Shown here piece by piece: positions 1 to 7,256 of a DNA stretch of 64,000 bases. Origin of the DNA: Streptomyces griseus subsp. griseus (GTDB lineage Bacteria; Actinomycetota; Actinomycetes; Streptomycetales; Streptomycetaceae); assembly GCF_000720255.1 (NCBI RefSeq), contig NZ_JOJE01000037.1:1-64000 (forward strand). The letters run 5' to 3'. A program made the translations under genes and the position numbers. Below the pieces are notes generated by a model. It was not told the origin of the DNA, made no database searches, and was given only the letters and a program-made list of their open reading frames with translations. The stretch's first letter is position 1, and each line of letters starts with the position of its first letter.

Positions 1-230
1 GCGTTTCCCTTTCCGGCGCTTCCGACTCTATCAGATCCTTTCGGTCCTGATTCCCAGTCAGAGGGGGGTTGTCTTCCCGGCCGTTGGGCCGTTCCGACGA
101 GTGAGACTTTAGCGGATTCCCTGCTCCCGAAGCCAATCGGGGGCTGCGTCCTTTCGAACGCGGATTCCTCATTCCGTGAATACGCACGCAATCAGACGAC
201 GACAGACAGACAGACGACTGTTCGTCACAT
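1..230 (-). promoter_or_regulatory. Probable rRNA operon promoter and 5' leader, reading leftwards
   Basis: There is no convincing gene here. Read on the minus strand, the first 60 bases contain TCTGATAGAGTCGGAA followed by GGAAAGGGAAACGC, which I recognise from the leader that precedes 16S rRNA in Streptomyces rrn operons. Upstream of it (minus sense) a possible promoter has TTGGCT at 136-131 and TAAAGT at 111-106, 19 nt apart. The 16S gene itself would lie to the left of the window. A short gaca tandem repeat sits around 200-216. The rrn identification rests on memory of the leader motif and not on any visible rRNA sequence. Confidence 0.5.
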
Positions 231-372
231 GATGGTTGGTACTTGCGGAGTGGCTGTCCGGGGACCGACCGGAGTCGGCGCTCACGTCGGACAACCCGGA
301 GAACACTACGTATGGGGGTGGGACGTGTCAACTCCCGGGCGGGCGGCACCCTCCGGGCGTACTGTGGGGGTC

Positions 373-414
373 ATGACTACGCGTACGTGCACCCAGCTGT
401 GGTGGGCCGCCTGA
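373..414 (+). CDS. Trp leader peptide (13 aa) of the trpS1 attenuator
   Basis: A short ORF encodes MTTRTCTQLWWAA with two consecutive Trp codons at 400-405, two codons before the end of the peptide. A G-rich ribosome-binding stretch lies just before the ATG. The ORF ends inside the first stem of an RNA structure that overlaps the stop codon. This is the classic layout of a regulatory leader peptide: a ribosome stalled for lack of charged tRNA-Trp would cover segment 1 of the downstream structure. Ribosome-mediated attenuation of the auxiliary Trp-tRNA synthetase has been described in S. coelicolor. The peptide is too short for ordinary ORF calling. Confidence 0.9.
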   Translation: MTTRTCTQLWWAA

Positions 415-480
415 CGGCGGCCGGACTCACGTATGCAGGAAACGGCCGCCGCTTCGGCGGCCGTTGTTGTTTCTCCCTCA
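405..480 (+). terminator. Transcription attenuator for trpS1 (alternative hairpins)
   Basis: Three mutually exclusive pairings are visible. Segment 405-411 pairs with 416-422 (pause hairpin). Segment 415-422 pairs with 444-451 (antiterminator). Segment 441-451 pairs perfectly with 455-465 over 11 bp with a CTT loop, followed by a U-rich run at 464-473 (terminator). The tandem Trp codons end where segment 1 begins. Stalling at those codons should free segment 2 to pair with segment 3 and allow read-through into trpS1. Normal translation should leave the terminator free to form. Confidence 0.88.
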
Positions 481-537
481 GCAGCACCAGGGGGTCGGCC
501 GGCCGGGCGGCGGCCTCGACCAGGAGGTGGAGTGGAG

Positions 538-1563
538 ATGAAGCGGGTCTTCAGCGGGATCAAGCCGACGGGGCATCTGACGCTGGGGAATTATCTGGGG
601 GCCATGCGGCGGTGGGCCGCGGTCGATCAGCATCAGGCGGACGCGCTGTTCTGCGTCGTCGACCTGCACGCGCTGACCGTGGACCACGATCCGGCGCGGG
701 TGCGCAGGCTCAGTCGGCAGACGGCGACGTTGTTGCTCGCGGCGGGGCTGGATCCGGAGTTGTGCACGGTGTTCGTCCAGAGCCATGTCGACGAACACAC
801 ACGGTTGTCGTACGTGCTGGAGTGCGTGGCGACCGACGGTGAGATGCGGCGGATGATCCAGTACAAGGAGAAGGCCGCGCGGGAGCGGGCCCGGGGTGGG
901 AGTGTGCGGCTGTCGTTGCTGACGTACCCCGTGCTGATGGCGGCGGACATCCTGGCGTACGGCAGTGACGAGGTGCCGGTCGGGGACGACCAGGTGCAGC
1001 ACGTGGAGCTGACGCGGGATCTGGCGGTGCGGTTCAACCAACGGTACGGGCACACGTTCGTGGTGCCTCGGGCGACGCGTCCGGGGGTGGCGGCGCGGGT
1101 GATGAATCTGCAGGACCCGACGTCGAAGATGGGCAAGAGCGATGACGTGGGCCCTGGGGTCGTCTATTTGCTGGATGAGCCGGACGTGGTGCGGAAGAAG
1201 GTCATGCGGGCCGTCACCGACAGCGGGCAGGACGTGGTGTACGACCGGGAGACGCAGCCGGGGCTCGCGAATCTGCTGGAGATTCTGGCTGCCTGTACGG
1301 GTGGGGAGCCTGAGGAGCTGAGCGGGGCGTACGCGTCGTACGGCGATCTGAAGAAGGACACCGCCGAGGCCGTGATCGAGACGCTCCGGCCACTGCGGGA
1401 GCGGCACCGCGAGTTGTGTGCGGATCCCTCCTATGTCGAGGGGGTGTTGGCGGCGGGTGCCGGGAAGGCTCGGGCGATGGCGCGGCCCGTCGTGGATGCC
1501 GCCTATCGCGCGATCGGGCTGCTGCCGCCGGTGGTGGAGCCGGTGCTGAACGCGGCCCGGTAG
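538..1563 (+). CDS. trpS1: Tryptophanyl-tRNA synthetase (auxiliary, attenuator-controlled)
   Basis: Charges tRNA-Trp with tryptophan. The 341-residue protein has the normal length for a class I TrpRS. Its HIGH-type signature lies in PTGHLTLGN (residues 10-18), followed by NYLGA, and a KMSKS-type loop reads KMGKS at 197-201. An AGGAGG ribosome-binding site at 522-527 serves the ATG at 538; an in-frame GTG at 532 is the alternative start. The upstream Trp attenuator marks it as the inducible copy. In S. coelicolor the attenuated enzyme TrpRS1 is also the indolmycin-resistant one, so resistance is a reasonable inference that was not tested here. The last 61 bases overlap the end of the convergent GlxA-type regulator. 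Confidence 0.95.
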   Translation: MKRVFSGIKPTGHLTLGNYLGAMRRWAAVDQHQADALFCVVDLHALTVDHDPARVRRLSRQTATLLLAAGLDPELCTVFVQSHVDEHTRLSYVLECVATDGEMRRMIQYKEKAARERARGGSVRLSLLTYPVLMAADILAYGSDEVPVGDDQVQHVELTRDLAVRFNQRYGHTFVVPRATRPGVAARVMNLQDPTSKMGKSDDVGPGVVYLLDEPDVVRKKVMRAVTDSGQDVVYDRETQPGLANLLEILAACTGGEPEELSGAYASYGDLKKDTAEAVIETLRPLRERHRELCADPSYVEGVLAAGAGKARAMARPVVDAAYRAIGLLPPVVEPVLNAAR

Positions 1564-2510
1564 ACGCGCGGGCTGGTGGCGAGGCGCGAGGCGAAGTGCT
1601 GGCGCATCGTGACCTCGCTGCCGAAACCTGCGCGGCGGGCGACCTCGGGCATGGGGAGGTCAGTGCGTTCGAGGAGCTTCTGGGCCGCGGCGAGGCGCTG
1701 GTCCAGAAGCCAGCGCAGGGGGGTCGTGCCGGTGGCGGCGGTGAAGTGGCGGGCGAAGGAGCGCGGGGACATGCCCGCGTGGGCGGCCAGGTCGCCGACC
1801 GTGAGGGGTTCGTGGAGGTGGCGCAGGGCGTGTTCGCGTACGGCGGCGAGGGCGTCGGCGTCACGGTCGGCGTGTGGGGTCGGGTGTTCGATGAACTGGG
1901 CCTGGGTGCCGGTGCGGAACGGGGCCGTGACCATCGAGCGGGCGATGGTGGCGGCCGCCTCGGCGCCGTGGGCGCGGCGCACGAGGTGGAGGCAGAGGTC
2001 GATGCCGGCCGCGGTGCCGGCGGCCGTCCAGATGTTGTGGTCCTCGATGAAGAGGGCGTCGGGGACGACGTTGACCTGGGGGTGGTGGGCGCGCAGGCGG
2101 TCGATGAGGTTCCAGTGGGTGATGGCTCGGCGTCCGTCGAGGAGGCCGGCCTGGGCGAGGGTGAAGGCGCCGCCGCAGAGGGCGGCGATGGTGGTGCCGC
2201 GGGCGTGGGCGCGGCGGAGGGCGTCGAGGACGAGGGCGGGTGCCGGGGTGAGGTGGTCGTCGAGGCCGGGGACGACGACGAGGTCGGCCTTCGCAAGCCA
2301 GGTGAGGGCGCGGTCGGGGAGGAGAGCGAGGCCGCCGCGCATGGGGATGGGGGTGGTGGTGTCGGCGGCGACCCTGCGCAGGTCGAAGGCGGGTGCGCCG
2401 CGGTCGGTGCGGTCGGTGCGGTCGGTTCCCCAGACCTCGGTGATGACGGAGACGTCGAAGGCGCGGATGCCGGGGAAGGCGACGAGGGCGACTCGGTACG
2501 CGGGCTCCAT
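1503..2510 (-). CDS. GlxA-family regulator (DJ-1/PfpI domain plus AraC HTH)
   Basis: A 335-residue transcription factor. The N-terminal half (about 6-180) is a DJ-1/PfpI-type amidotransferase-like fold with an ALCGGAF nucleophile-elbow-like motif, used in this family as a sensor domain. The C-terminal ~100 residues are an AraC-type double helix-turn-helix (LTVGDLAAHAGMSPRSFARH, later GFGSEVTMRQHF). The ATG at 2510 has only a weak ribosome-binding site. The gene is divergent from the isochorismatase-fold hydrolase with a 75-bp gap, the usual arrangement for a regulator and its target. Its last 61 bases overlap the 3' end of trpS1 in antisense. The ligand is unknown. Confidence 0.88.
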   Translation of the reverse strand: MEPAYRVALVAFPGIRAFDVSVITEVWGTDRTDRTDRGAPAFDLRRVAADTTTPIPMRGGLALLPDRALTWLAKADLVVVPGLDDHLTPAPALVLDALRRAHARGTTIAALCGGAFTLAQAGLLDGRRAITHWNLIDRLRAHHPQVNVVPDALFIEDHNIWTAAGTAAGIDLCLHLVRRAHGAEAAATIARSMVTAPFRTGTQAQFIEHPTPHADRDADALAAVREHALRHLHEPLTVGDLAAHAGMSPRSFARHFTAATGTTPLRWLLDQRLAAAQKLLERTDLPMPEVARRAGFGSEVTMRQHFASRLATSPRVYRAAFSTGSTTGGSSPIAR

Positions 2511-2585
2511 GAGTGGCAGTAAACCATCGATCGCTGTCTTTTGACCCCCTGGGGTGGGGGTGGCCGCGGCGGCAGGATCGTGGGC

Positions 2586-3173
2586 ATGGAGATCGCGGAG
2601 AACGCAGCGCTGGTGGTCGTGGACGTACAGAAGGGCTTCGAGGAGCCGGCCTTCTGGGGGACGCGCAACAATCCCGGGGCCGATGAGAACATCGCCGCCC
2701 TCATCGACGTATGGCAGGCGACGGGGCGGCCGGTCGTCTTCGTGCGGCACGACTCGCCGAAGCCGCAGTCGCCGTTGCGGCGGGGGTACGAGGGGAACGA
2801 CTTCAAGGAGTACGTGGAGCAGCGGCGCGGGAAGGGCGCGGGGCCGGAGCTGTTCCTCACGAAGACCGTGAACTCGGCGTTTCTGGGGACGCCGGATCTG
2901 GGGGCCTGGCTGAAGGCGGAGGGGATCTCGCAGTTCGTGCTCGCCGGGATCCAGACCAACATGTGCGTGGAGACGACCGCGCGGATGGGCGGGAACCTGG
3001 GGTTCGACGTGGTGGTCGCGTTCGACGCCACGTACACGTTCGACCTGCGGGGTCCGTTCGGCTGGCGGCGGAGTGCGGAGGAGATCGCGCAGGCTTCCGC
3101 GGTGTCCCTGCACGGGGGCGGGTTCGCGCGGGTGGTGACGACGGAGGAGGTCGTGGGCGCGGCGGGCGTCTGA
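2586..3173 (+). CDS. Isochorismatase-family cysteine hydrolase
   Basis: A 195-residue protein of the isochorismatase-like hydrolase fold, which covers nicotinamidases, carbamoylases and isochorismatases. The expected catalytic triad is visible: Asp13 (VVVDVQKGF), Lys93 (LTKTVNSAF) and Cys127 (IQTNMCVETTARMG). The substrate cannot be told from sequence. The divergent GlxA/AraC regulator is the likely controller. The start at 2586 was chosen for the beginning of the conserved first strand; its ribosome-binding site is weak. It converges on proC with only 16 bases between the stop codons. Confidence 0.87.
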   Translation: MEIAENAALVVVDVQKGFEEPAFWGTRNNPGADENIAALIDVWQATGRPVVFVRHDSPKPQSPLRRGYEGNDFKEYVEQRRGKGAGPELFLTKTVNSAFLGTPDLGAWLKAEGISQFVLAGIQTNMCVETTARMGGNLGFDVVVAFDATYTFDLRGPFGWRRSAEEIAQASAVSLHGGGFARVVTTEEVVGAAGV

Positions 3174-3189
3174 CCGCGCCCGGCGGGCT

Positions 3190-4002
3190 TCAGTCCTTCT
3201 TGCCGGAGGCCAGCGCGCGGCTGCGGTCGCGGGCGGCTTCGAGGGCGGCGATGAGGGCGGCTCGTACGCCGTGGTTCTCGAGTTCGCGGATGGCGTTGAT
3301 GGTGGTGCCGGCGGGCGAGGTGACGTTCTCGCGGAGCTTGACCGGGTGTTCGCCGCTGTCGCGGAGCATCGTCGCGGCGCCGATGGCGGACTGGACGATC
3401 AGGTCGTGGGCCTTGTCGCGGGGCAGGCCGAGCAGGATGCCGGCGTCCGTCATGGCTTCGACCAGGTAGAAGAAGTACGCCGGGCCGGAGCCGGAGAGGG
3501 CGGTGCAGGCGTCCTGCTGGGACTCGGGGACGCGGAGTGTCTTGCCGACGGCGCCGAAGATCTCCTCGGCGTGGGCGAGGTGGTCGGCGGTGGCGTGGGT
3601 GCCGGCTGAGATGACGGACATCGCCTCGTCCACGAGGGCGGGGGTGTTCGTCATGACGCGGACGACCGGAGTGCCGGCGGCGAGGCGCTCCTCGAAGAAG
3701 GCGGTGGGGATGCCTGCCGCGCCGCTGATGACCAGGCGGTCGGCGGGGACGTGCGGGGCGAGTTCGTCGAGGAGGGTGCCCATGTCCTGCGGCTTGACCG
3801 TGAGGATCAGGGTGTCGGCGGTCTTGGCGGCTTCCGCGTTGGTGACCGGGGTGACTCCGTAGCGGGCGCGGAGCTCTTCGGCCCGTTCGGGGCGGCGGGC
3901 GGTGACGAGGAGGTCGGCGGGGGGCCAGCCGCCGCGGAGCATGCCGCTGAGGAGGGCTTCGCCGATCTTTCCGGTGCCGAGGACTGCGACTTTCTGGGTC
4001 AT
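3190..4002 (-). CDS. proC: Pyrroline-5-carboxylate reductase
   Basis: Catalyses the last step of proline synthesis, reducing pyrroline-5-carboxylate with NAD(P)H. The 270-residue protein begins with a Rossmann dinucleotide-binding motif (VAVLGTGKIGEALLSGML) and carries the family C-terminal signature with LSGSGPAYFFYLVEAM and SPAGTTINAI. The ATG at 4002 was chosen over the in-frame ATG at 4011 because GCGAGG lies 9 bases before it, while it directly abuts the upstream ATG. The ABC exporter genes lie upstream on the same strand with an 83-bp gap, so co-transcription is possible but not shown. Confidence 0.95.
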   Translation of the reverse strand: MTQKVAVLGTGKIGEALLSGMLRGGWPPADLLVTARRPERAEELRARYGVTPVTNAEAAKTADTLILTVKPQDMGTLLDELAPHVPADRLVISGAAGIPTAFFEERLAAGTPVVRVMTNTPALVDEAMSVISAGTHATADHLAHAEEIFGAVGKTLRVPESQQDACTALSGSGPAYFFYLVEAMTDAGILLGLPRDKAHDLIVQSAIGAATMLRDSGEHPVKLRENVTSPAGTTINAIRELENHGVRAALIAALEAARDRSRALASGKKD

Positions 4003-4085
4003 GTGGTTCATCCTCGCACCGGGGGTGGGGGTGCGGGGTGGGTGTCCGGTGGGCGGAAAGCGGGGGTGGGCGCCGGCTGGGTGGC

Positions 4086-4865
4086 TCAGGGGGTGCGCCT
4101 CCTCAGGGTTGCCGCTCCCAGGCCCAGGACCAGGAGGGCACAGCCCGCGACGATCAGGGTGTCCCGTACGAATGTCGCCGTCATGTCCGTGTGGTGCAGG
4201 ACCTCGTTCATGCCGTCCACGGCGTAGGACATGGGGAGGACGTCGGAGATGGTCTCGAGTACGGGGTGCATGTTGTCGCGGGGGGTGAAGAGGCCGCAGA
4301 GGAGGAGTTGGGGGAAGATCACGGCCGGCATGAACTGGACGGCCTGGAACTCCGAGGCGGCGAAGGCGGAGACGAAGAGGCCGAGGGCGGTGCCGAGGAG
4401 GGCGTCGAGGAGGGCCACCAGGAGCAGGAGCCAGGCGCTGCCCGTGACGTCGAGGCCCAGGAGCCGGACGGCGAGGCCGGTGGCCAGGGCCGACTGGACG
4501 ATGGCGAGGGCGCCGAAGGCGAGGGCGTAGCCGGCGATGAGGTCGCCCTTGCCGAGGGGCATGGCGAGGAGGCGTTCGAGGGTGCCCGAGGTGCGTTCGC
4601 GCAGGGTGGCGATGGACGTGACCAGGAACATCGTGATGAGCGGGAAGATCCCGAGGAGCGAGGCCCCGATGCTGTCGAACGTGCGGGGGCTGCCGTCGAA
4701 GACGTAGCGGAGCAGGAGCAGCATCACGCAGGGGATCAGGATCATCATCGCGATGGTGCGCGGGTCGTGGCGGAGCTGGCGCAGGACGCGGGCTGCGGTT
4801 GCGGTGGTGCGGGAGGCGTTCAGGCCCCTGGTCGGGGCTGTGGCGGTGGTGGGGGCGGCGGTCAT
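4086..4865 (-). CDS. ABC-2 type exporter permease
   Basis: A 259-residue integral membrane protein with about six hydrophobic segments and the ABC-2 permease arrangement. A first segment (TIAMMILIPCVMLLLLRYVF) is followed by an amphipathic stretch with RERTSGTLERLLAMPL, a hallmark of DrrB-like permeases. Its ATG overlaps the stop of the ATPase gene by 4 bases (ATGA), so the two are translationally coupled. Together they should form a homo- or heterodimeric efflux system. The substrate is unknown, and antibiotic or lipid export are only family-level possibilities. Confidence 0.9.
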   Translation of the reverse strand: MTAAPTTATAPTRGLNASRTTATAARVLRQLRHDPRTIAMMILIPCVMLLLLRYVFDGSPRTFDSIGASLLGIFPLITMFLVTSIATLRERTSGTLERLLAMPLGKGDLIAGYALAFGALAIVQSALATGLAVRLLGLDVTGSAWLLLLVALLDALLGTALGLFVSAFAASEFQAVQFMPAVIFPQLLLCGLFTPRDNMHPVLETISDVLPMSYAVDGMNEVLHHTDMTATFVRDTLIVAGCALLVLGLGAATLRRRTP

Positions 4866-5716
4866 GGGGTCGTCTCCTTCTCGCGGGCGGTCTCGGCCGC
4901 CTGGTCGACCAGGTGCAGGAAGGCCGCCTCGACCGTGTCGGCGCCGGTGCGGCCGCGCAGGGCCTCGGGGGTGCCGTCGGCGAGGATCTCGCCCTGGCGC
5001 ATGAGGAGGAGGCGGTGGCAGCGCTCGGCCTCGTCCATGACGTGGGACGAGACGAGGAGGGTCGCTCCGCGGGTGGTGGCGATGTCGTGGAAGAGGTTCC
5101 AGAGGTCGCGGCGGAGGACGGGGTCGAGGCCGACGGTGGGTTCGTCGAGGACGAGCAGTTCGGGGGCGCCGAGGAGGGCGACGGCGAGGGAGACGCGGTT
5201 GCGCTGGCCGCCGGAGAGGTTTCCGGCGAGGGCGTCGGCATGGCTGGTGAGGTCGACGTCGGCGATGGCTCGGGTGACGTCCTCGGCGCGGCGGTCGGCG
5301 GCCGCGCGTCCCGGGTCGAGGATCGCTGCGAAGTAGTCCAGGTTCTGGCGGACCGTCAGGTCGTCGTAGACGGAGGGGGCCTGGGTCACGTAGCCGATGC
5401 GGGTGCGGAGCGCGGGGTGGCCGGCGGGGCGGCCGAGGACGTCGAGGGTGCCGGCGACCTTGGCCTGGGTGCCGACGACGGAGCGCATGAGGGTGCTCTT
5501 GCCGCAGCCCGAGGGGCCGAGGAGGCCGGTGATCTGGCCGCGCGGGACGGTGAAGTCGAGGCGGTGCAGGACGGTGCGGGGGCCGCGGACGACGGTGAGG
5601 TTCTCGGCGTGTACGGCGGCGGGTTCCGGGGGCTCCGGGGCTGGGGTGGAGGGGCTGGAGGAGCTGGAGGGCTCGGGTGAGTGACCGGGTGAGTGCGCGG
5701 GAGAATAATTCATCAT
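4862..5716 (-). CDS. ABC exporter ATP-binding protein
   Basis: A 284-residue ATPase. After a Pro/Ser-rich N-terminus of about 35 residues come a Walker A motif GPSGCGKST (67-75), the ABC signature NLSGGQRNR near 165 and Walker B LLVLDEPTVGLD near 188, typical of the DrrA/CcmA exporter class. It pairs with the downstream permease. Two adjacent ATGs (5716 and 5713) are possible starts, and neither has a ribosome-binding site. Both lie inside a perfect inverted repeat, which suggests a leaderless or very short-leader mRNA repressed at its own start. The frame stays open upstream through tandem repeats, but that extension does not look like protein. Confidence 0.9.
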   Translation of the reverse strand: MMNYSPAHSPGHSPEPSSSSSPSTPAPEPPEPAAVHAENLTVVRGPRTVLHRLDFTVPRGQITGLLGPSGCGKSTLMRSVVGTQAKVAGTLDVLGRPAGHPALRTRIGYVTQAPSVYDDLTVRQNLDYFAAILDPGRAAADRRAEDVTRAIADVDLTSHADALAGNLSGGQRNRVSLAVALLGAPELLVLDEPTVGLDPVLRRDLWNLFHDIATTRGATLLVSSHVMDEAERCHRLLLMRQGEILADGTPEALRGRTGADTVEAAFLHLVDQAAETAREKETTP

Positions 5717-5725
5717 GTGATGAAT
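5708..5725. promoter_or_regulatory. Perfect palindrome covering the ABC ATPase start
   Basis: ATTCATCA, a two-base TG spacer, then TGATGAAT: an 8-bp perfect inverted repeat, with two further matching pairs just outside (5705/5728 and 5706/5727) after one mismatch. It is strikingly AT-rich for its surroundings and contains both candidate start codons of the exporter ATPase. The shape fits a dimeric repressor operator. No regulator gene lies next to it, so the cognate protein is unknown. Confidence 0.6.
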
Positions 5726-5774
5726 AATGAGCCGGGGGCGGGGTGCCGTCAAGGGGCACCGCACATGGGTGCGC

Positions 5775-5942
5775 GTGGTGGCGCGCGGTCGCGCGTGCGT
5801 GGTGGCGCGCGGTCGCGCGTGCGTGGTGGCGCGCGGTCGCGCGTGCGTGGTGCGTGCGGTGGTGCGTGCCGTGGTGCGTGCCGTGGTGCGTGCCGTGGTG
5901 CGTGCCGTGGTGCGTGCGGTGGTGCGTGAAGTGGCGCAGGCG
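5775..5942. repeat. Tandem repeats, 24-bp then 12-bp units
   Basis: Three copies of a 24-bp unit (starting GTGGTGGCGCGCGGTCGCGC) at 5775, 5799 and 5823 run directly into about eight 12-bp units (GTGGTGCGTGCC and variants) from 5847 to 5942. Both unit lengths are multiples of three, so several frames on both strands stay open through the block and give spurious Arg/Ala/Val or His/Pro/Arg-rich proteins. The stretch 5717-6119 between the divergent ABC and SulP genes holds nothing else I can support. Confidence 0.9.
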
Positions 5943-6119
5943 CGTGGCGGGGCGATCGGAAGGGGCGCGTCCGGATCGGATGCTTCCGCCTTCCGAGAAC
6001 GACGGTGCACAACCGCTGTGCCGGGGGCGGCTGTTGCCGACAATGGATTTCACTTCGCCGTGCCTTCCACCGGTCCGGCGCCCACGCATCTCCCGTCCTT
6101 CACCGGAGGTGCTGCTGTC

Positions 6120-6470
6120 ATGCGCTGTGCCGTACGCAAGGCCGATCTGTCCGCTTCCCTCGTCGTCTTCCTCGTCGCGCTGCCGTTGTGCGTGGGCGTC
6201 GCCGTGGCGTCCGGCGTGCCCGCCGAACTGGGGCTGGTCACCGGGATCGTCGGCGGGCTGGTCGCCGGGGCGTTGCCCGGAAGCAGCCTGCAGGTGAGCG
6301 GTCCCGCGGCGGGGCTGACCGTGCTGGTCCTCGAGGCCGTGCGGGCGTACGGCCCGGGGGCCCTCGGGGTGCTGGTGTGCGCGGCCGGGCTGGTGCAGCT
6401 CGGGCTGGGCGCGCTGCGGCTCGGGCGGTGATTCCGGGCCGTGTCGGTGGCCGTCGTGCAGGGGATGGCG
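6120..6470 (+). pseudogene. SulP-family anion transporter remnant
   Basis: An ATG at 6120 with a good GGAGG site starts 103 codons that read like the N-terminus of a SulP (sulfate/bicarbonate) permease, with hydrophobic helices such as ASLVVFLVALPLCVGVAVAS and a PGSSLQVSGPAAGL segment. The frame hits TGA at 6429-6431, in a context RLGR-stop-FRAVSVAVVQGM where the family has Trp. The reading continues in the same frame for about a dozen recognisable residues, then is lost in the end of the convergent methyltransferase gene. Full-length SulP proteins have 450 or more residues, so this is a truncated gene with a nonsense change. Confidence 0.8.
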
Positions 6471-6482
6471 TCAGGGTGGGTG

Positions 6483-7256
6483 TCAGGGCGTGGCGACGAT
6501 CAGCAGGACGTCGTAGACCTCCTCGACCATGCCGTCGGGGAAGACCTCCAGCAGGTGCTCGCGCTCGCGGGCGAGGAAGGCGTTCGTCGCCCCCTCGCCC
6601 TGCACCAGGAAGATCGAGTGGCTGCCTATGTTGGCGAGGTGGGTGTCGAGGGGGACCGTGCGGCTCCAGCGGACGACACGCTTGGCGTGGGCGGGGGCGG
6701 CCGGGGCGCCTCGGAACGCGGTTTCCGAGCGGATGTCGGACGCGCCCTGCTGGTTCTTGTACTCGCCGCCGAAGTGGTCGCGCACGCGGTCCGCCTGCTC
6801 GGAGAGCCAAGGGACGTCGGCCGGGCCCGTGTTCCACCACAGCGCCAGCGCGCCTCCCGGCCGCAGCACGCGCTGGGCCTCCGGCACCGAGCGGGCCGGG
6901 TCGGTCCAGTGCCAAGCCTGGGCGTAGGTGAGGAAGTCGACGGAGTCGGTGGCGAGTGGGAGGGCGTTGCCGTCGCCGCGGACGAGCGGTACCCGCGGGA
7001 GCGTGCAGTGCAGTTGGGCCGCCATACCGTCACCGGGCTCCACGGCGATCACGTCGGCGCCGCGGGCGTGCAACAGGGCTGTCGCGATGCCCGTACCGGC
7101 GCCGATGTCCCCGACGCGGGCGCCTTCGAGGGGACGGCCGGCCAGGTCCTCGATCGCGTCGAAGAGGGCGGAGGGGTACGAGGGGCGGTTCGCGGCGTAC
7201 TGCGCTGCGGCGGCGTTGAAGGAGTGGGCTCGGGTGGAGTGGGAGGTGGCCGTCAT
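6483..7256 (-). CDS. Class I SAM-dependent methyltransferase
   Basis: A 257-residue protein with the UbiE/Methyltransf_11-type fold. Motif I reads VGDIGAGTGIATALL, the acidic ribose-binding end is VIAVEPGDGM, and the post-I region contains DFLTYAQAWHW and VLRPGGALALWW. The substrate is unknown. The ATG at 7256 has no strong ribosome-binding site. The gene converges on the SulP remnant, whose reading frame fades into its 3' end. Confidence 0.88.
   Translation of the reverse strand: MTATSHSTRAHSFNAAAAQYAANRPSYPSALFDAIEDLAGRPLEGARVGDIGAGTGIATALLHARGADVIAVEPGDGMAAQLHCTLPRVPLVRGDGNALPLATDSVDFLTYAQAWHWTDPARSVPEAQRVLRPGGALALWWNTGPADVPWLSEQADRVRDHFGGEYKNQQGASDIRSETAFRGAPAAPAHAKRVVRWSRTVPLDTHLANIGSHSIFLVQGEGATNAFLAREREHLLEVFPDGMVEEVYDVLLIVATP

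Noticed and set aside
243..842. Plus-strand 199-codon ORF across the trpS1 leader and gene start
   Set aside because: It lies in the wrong frame over trpS1, has an Arg/Gly/Ser-dominated composition and no recognisable domain.
4862..6043. Extended 393-codon form of the ABC ATPase
   Set aside because: The extra part reads through the same repeats as Thr/Arg/Ala/His runs, and the palindrome with the AT-rich start region argues for a start at 5716 or 5713.
5727..6431. Extended SulP ORF starting in the repeat block
   Set aside because: The added N-terminus is a translation of 24-bp and 12-bp repeats; ATG 6120 has a good ribosome-binding site and fits the family start.
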